The notes: a model not told the origin generated them from the sequence alone. A stretch of 64,000 nt of DNA from Spongisporangium articulatum (GCF_044465595.1 NZ_JBITLV010000001.1:806001-870000); one strand, 5' to 3'. Shown: positions 1-8,344, counted from the stretch's first letter. Translations and numbers: made by a program.

Positions 1-2
1 CG

Positions 3-338
3 GAGGCCGTGGAGACAGCGACCTACTTCTGCTGCCTGGAGGCGATCCAGAACGCCGGCAAGTACGCGGGCCCGGCGGCCCGGGTGACGGTCTCGGTGCA
101 CCTGAACGCAACCGGTGACACCCTGGAGTTCGTGGTCGAGGACGACGGGCCCGGGTTCGGGGTCGGGGTCGCCGCCGGGCACGGCTTCGTGAACATGGGC
201 GACCGGCTCGGCGCGATCGGTGGCTCGCTGCTGATCGACTCCACCCCGAGTCGCGGGGCCCGGGTCGGCGGTTTGATCCCGATCGAGAAAGCCTCTGCGG
301 AAACGGTTTCCGCACTGACGGAAGGGACGGCATCGTGA
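3..338 (+). CDS. Sensor histidine kinase, C-terminal fragment (cut by window edge)
   Basis: Only the C-terminal ATP-binding (HATPase_c) part is present, because the reading frame is open to the window edge. Visible boxes are an N-box (CCLEAIQNAGKYAG), a G1 box (DDGPGFG) and a G2 region (GHGFVNMGDRLGAIGG), in the order typical of NarX/DesK-type kinases that partner LuxR-family regulators. It would autophosphorylate a histidine lying outside the window. The stop codon overlaps the next start by four bases (GTGA), so the next gene is probably translationally coupled. The NarL-type regulator encoded about 2 kb downstream on the other strand is a possible partner; this is inference. Confidence 0.85.
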   Translation, partial: EAVETATYFCCLEAIQNAGKYAGPAARVTVSVHLNATGDTLEFVVEDDGPGFGVGVAAGHGFVNMGDRLGAIGGSLLIDSTPSRGARVGGLIPIEKASAETVSALTEGTAS

Positions 339-1756
339 CGGCTGACGGGTTCGACGCCGTGGTGGTGGGTTCGGGCCCGAACGGGCTGGTGGCCGCGGTG
401 ACCCTCGCGGAGGCCGGGCGCCGCGTCCTGCTCGTCGAGGCGGCCGACCGGGTCGGCGGCGCGCTGCGCAGCGAGTCGTTCACGCTGCCCGGGTTCGTGC
501 ACGACGTCGGCGCCACCGTCCTGCCGCTGGCGTTGAGCTCCGAGGCGTTCCGGGCCCTGCGACCGCAGGACCACGGGGTGACCTGGGCCCAGCCCGAGAT
601 CCCGATCGCGCACCCGCTCGAGGGGGCGGACGCCGTCCTCGTGCACCGCTCCGTCGAGGAGACGGCCGCCGCGCTGGGCCGTGACGCCCGGGCCTGGCGG
701 GCCCTCGTCGGGGCCACCGCCGACGCCGGGCTGCCACTGGTGGACACGCTGATGTCGCCGTTCTCCCTGCCTCGTGCGCCGCTCGCCGCGGCCCGGTACG
801 GGGTGTCCGGCGCGCTGCCCGCTTCTGTGTTGTCGCGGTTGGCCTTTCGCGAGGCGCCGAGCCGGGCGATGTTCGCCGGCATCGCCGCGCACGCCGTGCT
901 CGACCTGGCCCAGCCGATCACGGCCGGGTACGCGCTGCTGATGGCCGCCCTCGCGCACAGCGTCGGCTGGCCCGTGGTGCAGGGCGGCTCGGAGCGGCTC
1001 GCGGAGGTGCTCGCCGCGCGACTCCTGGCCCTGGGTGGGGAGATCCACACCGGGACGACGGTCCGCTCGTTGCGCGACGTGCCCCCGGCCCGTTCGGTGC
1101 TGCTGGACCTGACCCCGCGCCAGGTCGTCGCCGTCGCGGGTGACGCCCTGCCGCCCCGGTACCGGGCCCGGCTGGACCGGTACCGCTACGGGCCGGCCGT
1201 CTTCAAGATGGACTGGGCCCTGGACGGCCCGGTGCCCTGGTCCGACCCCCGCGTCGCGGCGGCCGGAACCATCCACGTCGCAGGCAGTTTCGAGGAAGTG
1301 GTGGCCAGCGAGCGGGCGATGTCGCGCGGGCGGTTCTCGGACCGGCCGTACGTGCTGGCCGTGCAGCCCACCGCCGCCGACCCGACCCGGGCGCCCGCGG
1401 GCCGGCACGTGTTCTGGGCCTACTGCCACGTGCCGAACTCCTCGACCGTCGACCGCACCGACGTCATCGAGGACCAGATCGAGCGGTTCGCACCGGGTTT
1501 CCGCGAGCGCATCCTGGCCCGGCACGTGATGTCGCCCAAGGAGCTGGAGGCCTACGACGCCAACCTGGTGGGCGGCGACATCGTCGGCGGGGCGGCCGAC
1601 CTGCGCCAGTTCGTGGCCCGCCCGGTGCTCGGCCTGCACCCGTGGGCGACCCCGGTGAAGGGCCTGTACATCTGCTCCGCCAGCACGTCCCCCGGCGGCG
1701 GCGTGCACGGCATGTGCGGCTACAACGCCGCAAAACTCGCCCTCAAACGTTCGTGA
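335..1756 (+). CDS. FAD-dependent phytoene desaturase-like oxidoreductase
   Basis: A 473-aa flavoprotein of the phytoene dehydrogenase-related family. The N-terminus carries the dinucleotide-binding fold (VVGSGPNGLVAAVTLAEAG followed by the acidic LLVEA strand end), then the conserved VGGALRSE segment. The C-terminus has the flavin-contacting block GLYICSASTSPGGGVHGMCGYNAA. Length and ends match full-length members. The substrate cannot be told: no phytoene synthase or other carotenoid gene lies nearby. The GTG start overlaps the kinase stop. The stop codon lies inside the left arm of the palindrome at 1752-1835, so the element marks the 3' end of this gene. Confidence 0.85.
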   Translation: MTADGFDAVVVGSGPNGLVAAVTLAEAGRRVLLVEAADRVGGALRSESFTLPGFVHDVGATVLPLALSSEAFRALRPQDHGVTWAQPEIPIAHPLEGADAVLVHRSVEETAAALGRDARAWRALVGATADAGLPLVDTLMSPFSLPRAPLAAARYGVSGALPASVLSRLAFREAPSRAMFAGIAAHAVLDLAQPITAGYALLMAALAHSVGWPVVQGGSERLAEVLAARLLALGGEIHTGTTVRSLRDVPPARSVLLDLTPRQVVAVAGDALPPRYRARLDRYRYGPAVFKMDWALDGPVPWSDPRVAAAGTIHVAGSFEEVVASERAMSRGRFSDRPYVLAVQPTAADPTRAPAGRHVFWAYCHVPNSSTVDRTDVIEDQIERFAPGFRERILARHVMSPKELEAYDANLVGGDIVGGAADLRQFVARPVLGLHPWATPVKGLYICSASTSPGGGVHGMCGYNAAKLALKRS

Positions 1757-1835
1757 TCATGGAAACTTCTAGTCTCGGCTGAGCGCTGAGCGCGCCCCTC
1801 GCGGTGAGCGGAGACTAGAAGTTTCCATGATCACG
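1752..1835. repeat. Long palindromic element, copy 1, between convergent genes
   Basis: Perfect 25-bp arms at 1752-1776 and 1811-1835 flank a 34-nt GC-rich loop. The arm begins CGTGATCATGG and continues with AAACTTCTAGTCTC. The same arm recurs at 58081-58169 with a different loop. It contains the stop of the upstream plus-strand gene and ends two bases before the stop of the minus-strand regulator. No U-tract follows, so bidirectional termination, mRNA 3'-end protection or a REP-like role are all open. Confidence 0.9.
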
Positions 1836-1837
1836 GA

Positions 1838-2263
1838 TTAGGAGGGGAGGAGGGAGCGGAGGAGCTTCGGGGTCAGCTCCTCCTTGCGGATGTACCCGGC
1901 GGCCCCCACGGACAGGGCGTCGGCGGGCAGGTCCTCCGCGGCGTAGGTGGAGACCAGCACGACGGTGACCTCGGGGTGCGCGGCCAGGATGCGCCGGGTC
2001 GCCTCGACCCCGTTGATGCCGGGCAGGTTGATGTCCATCAGCACCAGCTGCGGCCCCAGCTCGTCGACCGCGGCCACCCCGGCCTCACCGCTCTCGGCCT
2101 CGCCCACCACGCTCCAGCCCCGGATCAGGCTGACCAGGGTGCGCGCGACGCTGCGGAAGGGGGCCTGGTCGTCGACGATCAGCACCCGCACGGGTGGCAC
2201 GGCGACGCCGGCCGCGGCCCTGGCGCTCTGCGTGCCCGTCTCGTCCGGCAGGTCGATCCTCAC
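1838..2263 (-). CDS. Single-domain (receiver-only) response regulator
   Basis: About 141 aa, essentially one CheY-like receiver and no output domain. Visible are the acidic pair in VLIVDDQ, the phospho-acceptor Asp in LVLMDINLPGING, the conserved switch position in VLVSTYAAED and the Lys in GYIRKEEL. Such proteins act by protein-protein contact or in phosphorelays. The GTG start at 2263 is chosen because it overlaps the stop (TGA) of a 16-codon ORF that has a strong ribosome binding site; GTG at 2200 is an alternative. It lies 3' of the NarL-type regulator on the same strand, about 110 bases away. The N-terminal 20 residues before the receiver look non-conserved. Confidence 0.75.
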   Translation of the reverse strand: MRIDLPDETGTQSARAAAGVAVPPVRVLIVDDQAPFRSVARTLVSLIRGWSVVGEAESGEAGVAAVDELGPQLVLMDINLPGINGVEATRRILAAHPEVTVVLVSTYAAEDLPADALSVGAAGYIRKEELTPKLLRSLLPS

Positions 2264-2310
2264 CTTTCCAGCATCGGCTTCCAGGGCCCGCGACCCAAGG
2301 GAGGCACCAT
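2260..2310 (-). CDS. Putative 16-aa leader peptide ORF coupled to the receiver gene
   Basis: Reads MVPPLGRGPWKPMLER and then TGA. The ATG at 2310 has a good Shine-Dalgarno sequence (GGAGG, 5 bases upstream), better than anything before the downstream GTG. The TGA overlaps that GTG (GTGA), the usual coupling arrangement. It may simply be a translational-coupling leader. A sequencing frameshift that split a longer N-terminus is an alternative. Confidence 0.4.
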   Translation of the reverse strand: MVPPLGRGPWKPMLER

Positions 2311-2373
2311 GCCAACCTCCGGGTGGTGCTAGCCCCCTGGCGACTGTCCTGCCGAGCGTACGACCAAGATCTG

Positions 2374-3060
2374 TCAGGCGCCTGAGTGGTCCCGGGCCGA
2401 CAGATAGAGCAGGACGGCCTTGACCCGGCGGTTGATGTCCGGTTCGGCGACCAGGCCGAGCTTCGCGAACAGCGCGTTGATGTGCTTCTCCACGGCGCGT
2501 TCGGTCAAGAAGAGCGCCTCGGCCACGGCCGCGTTGCTCTTGCCCTGGGCGATCTGGTCGAGCACCTCGCGCTCCCGGGTGGTCAGCGAGGCCAGCGGTG
2601 AACTGGCCGAGCGGCCCGACGCCGCCACCAGTACCTCGACCACCGCCGGGTCGATCACCGAGCCGCCGGCCGCGACCGTGCGCACCGCCTCGGCGAGCTG
2701 ACCGGGCTCGCTGACCCGGTGCTTCAGCAGGTAGGCCCGGCCCGAGCTGCCGCCCTCCAACAGGGAACTCGCGTAGGCCGGTTCGGCGTACTGGGACAGG
2801 ACGACGACCCCCACGCCGGGGTGCGTGGCCCGCAGCCCGCTCGCGGCCTGGATGCCCTCGTCGGCGTTGGTCGGCGGCATCCGCACGTCGGTCACCACGA
2901 TGTCCGGGGAGTGCTCCTCGACCGCGGCCAGCAGTTCGGGCAGGTCGCCGACCGCGGCCACCACCTCGAGATCGTCCTGCAGCTCGAGCATGCGTTGGAT
3001 GCCCTCCCGGACCAGGAGGGAGTCCTCGGCGACCACGATGCGCAGGCTCACAGGCCACAC
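2374..3060 (-). CDS. NarL/FixJ-family response regulator
   Basis: 228 aa: an N-terminal receiver (acidic patch VVAEDSLLVREG, phospho-acceptor Asp in DIVVTDVRMPP) followed by a LuxR-type helix-turn-helix (LTTREREVLDQIAQGKSNAAVAEALFLTERAVEKHINALFAKLG, with the typical TxREREVL and VEKH signatures). It is a DNA-binding transcription factor activated by a histidine kinase. GTG at 3060 opens the frame, but GTG at 3051 (VSLRIVVAED) has AGGG eight bases upstream and may be the true start. The orphan histidine kinase end at the left edge of the window is a plausible partner because NarL-type regulators pair with kinases of that class. Confidence 0.88.
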   Translation of the reverse strand: MWPVSLRIVVAEDSLLVREGIQRMLELQDDLEVVAAVGDLPELLAAVEEHSPDIVVTDVRMPPTNADEGIQAASGLRATHPGVGVVVLSQYAEPAYASSLLEGGSSGRAYLLKHRVSEPGQLAEAVRTVAAGGSVIDPAVVEVLVAASGRSASSPLASLTTREREVLDQIAQGKSNAAVAEALFLTERAVEKHINALFAKLGLVAEPDINRRVKAVLLYLSARDHSGA

Positions 3061-3072
3061 CCTAGTGAGTGC

Positions 3073-4188
3073 TCAGCCCGGGAATCTCACGCTCAGGGCA
3101 ACCTTCTCGGGCTGCTCCAGGAACCGGAGGTACCGCTGGGCCGCCGCCTCGACCGCCCTTTCGGTCGCCGGGGTGCCCGCCGCGAACGGAAACACCTCCA
3201 CCGTCAACGCCTTGGCGCTCAGGGTGCGCCGCCAGACCCCGGTGATGCGCCCGCCCTCGACCAGCATCGGGCGGTAGACCCCGTTGCCGCCCGGCACGAT
3301 CCGGTCGGCGAACGCCGGGTTCAGGATCTTGTCGCGCCCCGCGTAACCGATCAGGTACTCGTCGAAACCGGCCAGCAGCAGCGGGGCCCGCCAGCCGCGG
3401 CGGGCCGGACCGGGCTCGGCGAACCACACCGGCCGACCGCCGAGCTCACCCTCGACGAGTGGCGCCGCGTCGCAGCTTTCGGCCGTCGCGGCGGCCAGGC
3501 CGCGCCGGGCGTCCGTGACCGTGAGGCCCGCCCACCGCGCCAGGTCGTGCGCCGTCACCGGGCCGCGGGACAGCGCGAAACGGGTGGCCAGCCGGGTGAG
3601 GGCGGCGTCCCGGTCGAGGTCCAGCGACGTGGCCCGCGGCACCCAGTCGTCGAGCCAGGCGAACGTCTGGGTCGACCCCTGCTGCGGGCCGAGGCAGATC
3701 AGCGCCGCCTGGGCCAGCCGCCAGAGCAGGTGGTAGCCGCGCTGCCCCGCCGTCGACAGCCCGCCCGCCTCCAGCGCGGCCAGCAGGGCTGCGCGACTCA
3801 GGGGCCCGGGCGCGGCCTCCGCGAAGGCCGCGCCGACCAGCTCCGCCGCGCGGTCGACGTCGGCCTCGGTCAGCTCGAGCTGCGCCATCCGGCGCGCGTC
3901 GGCCGCGACCTTCCGACCGGCGCACAGGGCGAGCATCCAGCGCAGGTCCCCCGGCGGGACCAGGTGGATGGTGCCGCGCATCGGCCAGCTCCGGACGATC
4001 TCACCGGCCGCGATCGCCGCCTCCACCGCCGAGACCCGTGGCGTGCGCAGGCGCGAGCCGACCGCCCACAGGCACTGGCCGTAGTCCTGCGCCTGCAGCG
4101 CCCCCAGGTGCCGGACGACGCCGGCCGGCGTGGGCAGACCGCCGCCGGTCAGGTGGTGGGCGGCCAGGCGCAGCCGCGGAACGTCCAC
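3073..4188 (-). CDS. Winged-helix DNA-binding domain protein, AlkZ-like (HTH_42)
   Basis: 371 aa and collinear with the HTH_42/AlkZ family, whose characterised members unhook DNA interstrand crosslinks and alkylated bases. The QxQ catalytic motif of the family appears as LQAQDY near residue 33, followed by the RGTIHLV strand (MRGTIHLVPPGDLRWM) near residue 72, and late family signatures GFDEYLIGY and NGVYRPMLVEGGRITGVWRRT. Its closeness to AlkZ proper versus uncharacterised paralogues cannot be judged here. It is transcribed toward the regulators with only about 10 bases to the NarL start, so it may be co-transcribed with them. No biosynthetic genes for a DNA-damaging compound sit next to it. 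Confidence 0.8.
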   Translation of the reverse strand: MDVPRLRLAAHHLTGGGLPTPAGVVRHLGALQAQDYGQCLWAVGSRLRTPRVSAVEAAIAAGEIVRSWPMRGTIHLVPPGDLRWMLALCAGRKVAADARRMAQLELTEADVDRAAELVGAAFAEAAPGPLSRAALLAALEAGGLSTAGQRGYHLLWRLAQAALICLGPQQGSTQTFAWLDDWVPRATSLDLDRDAALTRLATRFALSRGPVTAHDLARWAGLTVTDARRGLAAATAESCDAAPLVEGELGGRPVWFAEPGPARRGWRAPLLLAGFDEYLIGYAGRDKILNPAFADRIVPGGNGVYRPMLVEGGRITGVWRRTLSAKALTVEVFPFAAGTPATERAVEAAAQRYLRFLEQPEKVALSVRFPG

Positions 4189-4218
4189 CGTCCGGAGGCT
4201 AGTTCAGGAGTACGACGC

Positions 4219-4944
4219 TCAGCACTTGTCGTCGTAGGGGACGACCGTCAGGCGCACGACCTGACCCGTCCACACCACGCCGGGCGCCGGGGACTGGGAG
4301 CAGATCCGGTAGTCGCCCCAGTCGCCGAAGATCGCCAGCCCGGCCCGGTCGATGACCCGCACGACGCGGTTCCGGGCGCCGACCGGTTCCGGGCTCGGGG
4401 ACGCCGACGGGTCGGTGTTCACGATGCTCGCGACGTCACCGAAGGCCTGCCGGGCCATGAACGGCGTGAAGTTCGTCAGGTCGGGGACCTCGTGCGTGCC
4501 GCGACCGCCCGGCGGGTCGTAGACCGGCGGCAGGTAGCCGTAGTTCTTGTCGAGGGAGTTGCACGTCTCGTCGGTGCGCACGCCGTAGAGCCGTACGTTC
4601 TGGCCCGGGGTCTGCGTGCCCGCGTCGGGCTGCTGGAAGCACACCACCCAGTTGCGCTTGTCGCCGATGCGCCGGTCGCGGCCGGTGGCGTCGATCGAGT
4701 CGACGTCGCGGCTGTACTCGGCATGGGTCTGCTCGACCGCGTACTCCAGGCCCTTGTTCAGCACGGAGGGCATGGCGGCGGTCGGGTTCTTCTTCTCCGG
4801 ACCCTGCGCCGCGGCCACGAGGGTCAGCACGAGGACGAGGACGGCGACGACCAGGACGACGGTGAAGACGAGGAAGCCCATCTGTCGTCGCCCCGGGTTC
4901 GGGCTGATCGGTGTGGCCAAGGCGCTGGGAGTTCCCTTCTGCAC
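4219..4944 (-). CDS. Membrane-anchored protein with a PASTA-like C-terminal segment
   Basis: 241 aa as drawn from GTG 4944; ATG at residue 22 (MGFLVFTVVLVV) is an equally likely start. One hydrophobic helix (about residues 23-46) is followed by an extracytoplasmic region with three cysteines and a C-terminal stretch (RVIDRAGLAIFGDWGDYRICSQSPAPGVVWTGQVVRLTVV) that looks like a PASTA domain: a helix, then a Q.P.pG turn and a terminal VxLTVV strand. PASTA domains bind peptidoglycan fragments in other proteins. No kinase or PBP domain is attached. Function is unknown; the family call is a resemblance, not a proven match. Confidence 0.6.
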   Translation of the reverse strand: MQKGTPSALATPISPNPGRRQMGFLVFTVVLVVAVLVLVLTLVAAAQGPEKKNPTAAMPSVLNKGLEYAVEQTHAEYSRDVDSIDATGRDRRIGDKRNWVVCFQQPDAGTQTPGQNVRLYGVRTDETCNSLDKNYGYLPPVYDPPGGRGTHEVPDLTNFTPFMARQAFGDVASIVNTDPSASPSPEPVGARNRVVRVIDRAGLAIFGDWGDYRICSQSPAPGVVWTGQVVRLTVVPYDDKC

Positions 4945-5078
4945 GACCGCCGCGGGTCACCGGAGGCGATCGAGGTCGGACATTCAGAATATCCGTACCC
5001 GAAGCACCCCAAGAGGGAACACGCCGGGGCTGCCGCCCGGGTGCCCTCCGGCCCGCCTGCCTGGCAGGATCACCGGCT

Positions 5079-5264
5079 GTGCGCAAACAGGGTGCCGCCG
5101 GCCTCGGGCCGCGTCGAGTCGACGCGACCGGTCGGCCCTCGTGGCGGGCGCGGCTGAACGACCGGGTCGAGGCGTTCGCGTTCGACCACCTGCCGGTCCC
5201 CGTCCTGGTGCGCATCACCCGGGCCCGCTGCGCGCGTCGCCGCGCGGCCGCCCGGCGCGGGTGA
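5079..5264 (+). CDS. Putative small basic protein (61 aa)
   Basis: An Arg-rich 61-aa ORF starting GTG at 5079 and ending ARCARRRAAARRG. A CAGGAT hexamer lies eight bases before the GTG, the same geometry as the leaderless starts of clear genes in this window. Central residues RLNDRVEAFAFDHLPVPVLVRITRAR could form one or two amphipathic segments. No homologue is recognised. The remaining DNA between 4945 and 5308 shows no other gene; the start of the acyl-CoA oxidase has its own TAGCGT hexamer six bases before the GTG. Confidence 0.4.
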   Translation: MRKQGAAGLGPRRVDATGRPSWRARLNDRVEAFAFDHLPVPVLVRITRARCARRRAAARRG

Positions 5265-5308
5265 TCATTCGACGAGCGACAGAACCCCTCGCGGGTTAGC
5301 GTCGGCCC

Positions 5309-7294
5309 GTGGCTACGACGACACCGGTGGACGGCGCCGGCAGCACCGCGACGAGCGGGCCCGATGCCGCCACCGTTCAGGCGCTGACCGATCTGCTCGA
5401 CGGCCGCTGGGCCTGGGTGCGGCAACGCAGCCGCACCGAGGGAGTGGGCCTCCTCGCCCCGATGGAGCCCGGGCTGCCCCGCGACGAGTACCGGGCCCGG
5501 GTGACCGCGCGCGTCGCCGAGCTCGCCGAGATGGGTTACCCCGCAATGGGTTTCCCCAAGGACGTCGGCGGCGGCGGTGAGCTCGGCGGCTCGGTCACCG
5601 CGTTCGAGATGATCGGCTACGGCGACCTGTCGCTGATGGTGAAGGCCGGCGTCCAGTGGGGCCTCTTCGGTGGCGCGCTGGCCGCCCTCGGCACCGAGAG
5701 GCACCACGCCGCCTACCTCGCCGACGTCATGTCGGGGAAGCTGCCCGGCTGCTTCGCGATGACCGAGACCGGGCACGGCTCCGACGTCCAGTCCCTCGGC
5801 ACCCACGCCACCTACGACCCCGGGACGCAGGAGTTCGTCGTCCGCACGACGACCCCCTCGGCGCGCAAGGACTACATCGGCAACGCGGCCCGCGACGGGC
5901 GCCTGGCCGTGGTGTTCGCCCAGCTCGTCACCGCCTCGCCCGGGGAGACGCCGGTCAGTCACGGGGTGCACGCGTTCGTCGTCCCGCTGCGCGCCGAGGA
6001 CGGCACGGTGCTGCCGGGCGTCGAGATCGAGGACGACGGGCTGAAGGCCGGGCTCAACGGCGTCGACAACGGCCGGATCAGCTTCGACGACGTGCGCATC
6101 CCGCGCGGGAACCTGCTCGACCGGTACGCCTCGGTGGCCGAGGACGGCACGTACTCCAGCCCGATCGAGAACCCCAGCCGCCGGTTCTTCACCATGCTCG
6201 GCACGCTCGTCCGGGGCCGGATCAGCGTCGGCGGCGCGGCGGGCAGCGCCGCGAAGGAGGCCCTGACGATCGCCGTCCGCTACGGCGACACCCGCCGCCA
6301 GTTCGAGGCGCCCGCCTACGAGGACCGGCCGAAGGCCGAGGTGCCGGTGCTCGACTACCTGGCCCACCAGCGTCGCCTGCTGCCGCTGCTGGCCAAGAGC
6401 TACGCGCTGCACTTCGCGCAGGGCGAGCTGGTCGAGGAGATGCACGAGCTGCAGAAGGACGGCCCGATCGAGGAGAAGAACGAGCGCCGGCAGCGTGAGC
6501 TGGAGACCCGGGCCGCCGGGCTGAAGGCCATCTCGACGTGGCACACGACGCTGTCCATCCAGACCGCGCGCGAGGCCTGCGGCGGCGCCGGGTACCTGGC
6601 CGAGAACCGGCTGCCCCAGCTGAAGGCCGACACGGACGTGTTCACCACGTTCGAGGGCGACAACACCGTCCTGCTGCAACTGGTGGCCAAGAACCTGTTG
6701 ACGCAGTACGCCGACCACGTGGGCGATCTCGACACGCTCGGGATGGTCCGGTTCCTGACCGAGACGGTGGTCGACACCGTGATCGAGCGGACGGCGGCCC
6801 GCACCGTGCGCGACCGGCTCGCCGCCGCCGTGCCCGGACGGGACGACGAGGAGGAGTTGCTCGACCGGACGTGGCAGCTCGCGGTGTTCGCCGACCGGGA
6901 GGAGCACGTGCTCGAAGGCGCCGCCCGGCGGTTGCGGCGGGCGTTGAAGGGCGACGCGTTCGCCGTGTTCAACGAGGCCCAGGACCACGTGCTGAAGGTG
7001 GCTCGGGTGCACGTGGATCGCCTACTGCTGGAAGCGTTCTCGCGCGCGATCGAGCGCTGTGAGAACCCCGCGGCGAAGGCGCTGCTGGACGGGCTGTGCG
7101 ACCTGTTCGTGCTGACCACGATCGAGGCCGACCGGGCCTGGTTCATGGAGCACAACCGACTCACGCCGGCCCGGAGCCGGGCGGTGATCAAGGCCGTCGA
7201 CGTGCTGTGCGGGCGACTGCGACCGGCCGCCGTCGGCCTGGTCGACGCCTTCGCGATCCCCGACGAGTGGCTCGACGCCGCGATCTTGCGCTGA
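5309..7294 (+). CDS. Acyl-CoA oxidase / large acyl-CoA dehydrogenase family
   Basis: 661 aa, the length of acyl-CoA oxidases rather than of about 380-aa acyl-CoA dehydrogenases. Supporting segments are CFAMTETGHGSDVQSLGTHATYD (flavin and substrate-binding loop, residues about 148-170), the middle beta domain, and the ACOX block EACGGAGYLAENRLPQLKADTDVFTTFEGDNTVLLQLVAKNLL near residues 420-465 containing the catalytic-glutamate region. It would oxidise an acyl-CoA to the 2-enoyl-CoA, with oxygen or a flavoprotein as acceptor. GTG start with TAGCGT six bases upstream suggests a leaderless transcript. Possibly relevant to the lipid locus 2 kb downstream, but no operon link is visible. Confidence 0.85.
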   Translation: MATTTPVDGAGSTATSGPDAATVQALTDLLDGRWAWVRQRSRTEGVGLLAPMEPGLPRDEYRARVTARVAELAEMGYPAMGFPKDVGGGGELGGSVTAFEMIGYGDLSLMVKAGVQWGLFGGALAALGTERHHAAYLADVMSGKLPGCFAMTETGHGSDVQSLGTHATYDPGTQEFVVRTTTPSARKDYIGNAARDGRLAVVFAQLVTASPGETPVSHGVHAFVVPLRAEDGTVLPGVEIEDDGLKAGLNGVDNGRISFDDVRIPRGNLLDRYASVAEDGTYSSPIENPSRRFFTMLGTLVRGRISVGGAAGSAAKEALTIAVRYGDTRRQFEAPAYEDRPKAEVPVLDYLAHQRRLLPLLAKSYALHFAQGELVEEMHELQKDGPIEEKNERRQRELETRAAGLKAISTWHTTLSIQTAREACGGAGYLAENRLPQLKADTDVFTTFEGDNTVLLQLVAKNLLTQYADHVGDLDTLGMVRFLTETVVDTVIERTAARTVRDRLAAAVPGRDDEEELLDRTWQLAVFADREEHVLEGAARRLRRALKGDAFAVFNEAQDHVLKVARVHVDRLLLEAFSRAIERCENPAAKALLDGLCDLFVLTTIEADRAWFMEHNRLTPARSRAVIKAVDVLCGRLRPAAVGLVDAFAIPDEWLDAAILR

Positions 7295-7303
7295 GACTCA
7301 TTC

Positions 7304-7346
7304 AGTGGGTGGATCTATACGGGTCCGAGCCTGTAGGGATCCACCC
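7304..7346. repeat. Palindromic GGGTGGATC element, copy A
   Basis: Arms GGGTGGATC (7307-7315) and GATCCACCC (7338-7346) with a partly self-complementary interior. About three quarters of the 42 bases match the element at 8345-8394. It lies between the convergent acyl-CoA oxidase and AbiEi/DUF559-type genes, and the stop codon plus the last codons of the latter are inside it. Confidence 0.75.
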
Positions 7347-8289
7347 GTTCTCCTGTGATCCGGCAGGCGGGCCCGCAGCGCCGCGGTGCGCCTCGCCAAC
7401 CGCGTACCTGTAGCGCCGTCCCGACCTGCTCGGCGGTCGCGCATCGCCACGCGGTGACGTCACGCCACCCGTAGCGCAGGGTGCCCTGCCCGGTCACCGC
7501 CGTCGCGTTGTCACGGGCCCGGTCGAGATGCCGCTCCTCCGGCGGATGCGCCTCGAGCCCGTCGAGTTCGACGAGCAGTCCGAAGTCGACGTAGCGGTTG
7601 TCCCGGTAGCGGTTGCCCCGCCTCGTGGGCTCCGTCCGGTTGCGTTCGGCCACCGGCAGTCCGTGAGCTCGCTCGACGTCCCGGACGTAGCGACGCTCCA
7701 GTGGGGTGGTCACCCCGTCGTCCACCTCGGTGAACATCTCGCCCAGCAGCCCTCGCCAGCGGTGCCGGCCTCGCGACGACAACTCGAGGCGCAACCGATC
7801 CGCGGTGGTCAGTCGACGTTGAATCGCGCGCAGTACCGGGTCGAGCGCCGCCTCCTCCGCCGCAGCTTGGTCGGCCACGTCGAGGACCGCGACCTCGAGT
7901 CGCACCCGCGGCGGTGAGCCTGCGGCAGCGGTCACGCGGGCCAGGTCGCGACGCCGGTGGACGACGAGGCCGGGTCGCCCCGAGACCTGTCGTTCGTGCG
8001 GGATGCTCACCGAGATCGTCGACGGCAGAAGCAGATTCGTCCGGTCGTGCAGCCACAGGGCCGTTCCGTGACTCGCCACGGCGCCCCGCCCGCCGTGGAG
8101 GACGGCGCACCAGATGCGGGTCAGGTCGGGCAGCGGCCCGGTGAAGGTCACGTAGACGCCGGACAGCACGCGCCGCCACCGCCGGGCCAGGAGCGCCGCC
8201 TCGATCTGCGCTTGCGTCACGCCGATCGCCAGCAGTTGCGGCCGTGACACCGCGCCGCCCTGCTCCGCGGCCAGCGCCGACACCTCCAT
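7315..8289 (-). CDS. AbiEi-type N-terminal domain plus DUF559-like nuclease fold protein
   Basis: 324 aa. The N-terminus (ALAAEQGGAVSRPQLLAIGVTQAQIEAALLARRWRRVLSGVYVT) is the winged-helix AbiEi_4-type domain found on type IV antitoxins. The C-terminus (RYRDNRYVDFGLLVELDGLEAH ... RARDNATAVTGQGTLRYGWRDV) matches the PD-(D/E)xK-like DUF559/Vsr pattern, with YVDFG, the ELDG core and an RYGWRDV strand. Proteins of this composite type are common orphans in actinobacteria; no AbiEii nucleotidyltransferase toxin is adjacent, so an active toxin-antitoxin pair is not supported. Both sides of the gene carry copies of the same palindrome (7304-7346 and 8345-8394). Confidence 0.78.
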   Translation of the reverse strand: MEVSALAAEQGGAVSRPQLLAIGVTQAQIEAALLARRWRRVLSGVYVTFTGPLPDLTRIWCAVLHGGRGAVASHGTALWLHDRTNLLLPSTISVSIPHERQVSGRPGLVVHRRRDLARVTAAAGSPPRVRLEVAVLDVADQAAAEEAALDPVLRAIQRRLTTADRLRLELSSRGRHRWRGLLGEMFTEVDDGVTTPLERRYVRDVERAHGLPVAERNRTEPTRRGNRYRDNRYVDFGLLVELDGLEAHPPEERHLDRARDNATAVTGQGTLRYGWRDVTAWRCATAEQVGTALQVRGWRGAPRRCGPACRITGERVDPYRLGPV

Positions 8290-8344
8290 GTCGTCAGCGT
8301 GGCCGAAAGACCGGGCCGGGGTCCGTGACGCCTGTGGACAACCA

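Noticed and set aside
2719..5157. 812-codon plus-strand open frame over the regulators and AlkZ-like gene
   Set aside because: Antisense shadow of three well-supported minus-strand genes; residues are mostly Arg, Gly, Pro and His without domains.
4436..7012. 858-codon minus-strand open frame opposite the acyl-CoA oxidase and running into the PASTA-like gene
   Set aside because: Low-complexity shadow product with no recognisable motif; the real genes on both strands explain this DNA.
7315..8289. Complete AbiE-type toxin-antitoxin system
   Set aside because: Only an AbiEi-type N-domain fused to a DUF559-like region is present; no AbiEii nucleotidyltransferase gene adjoins it.
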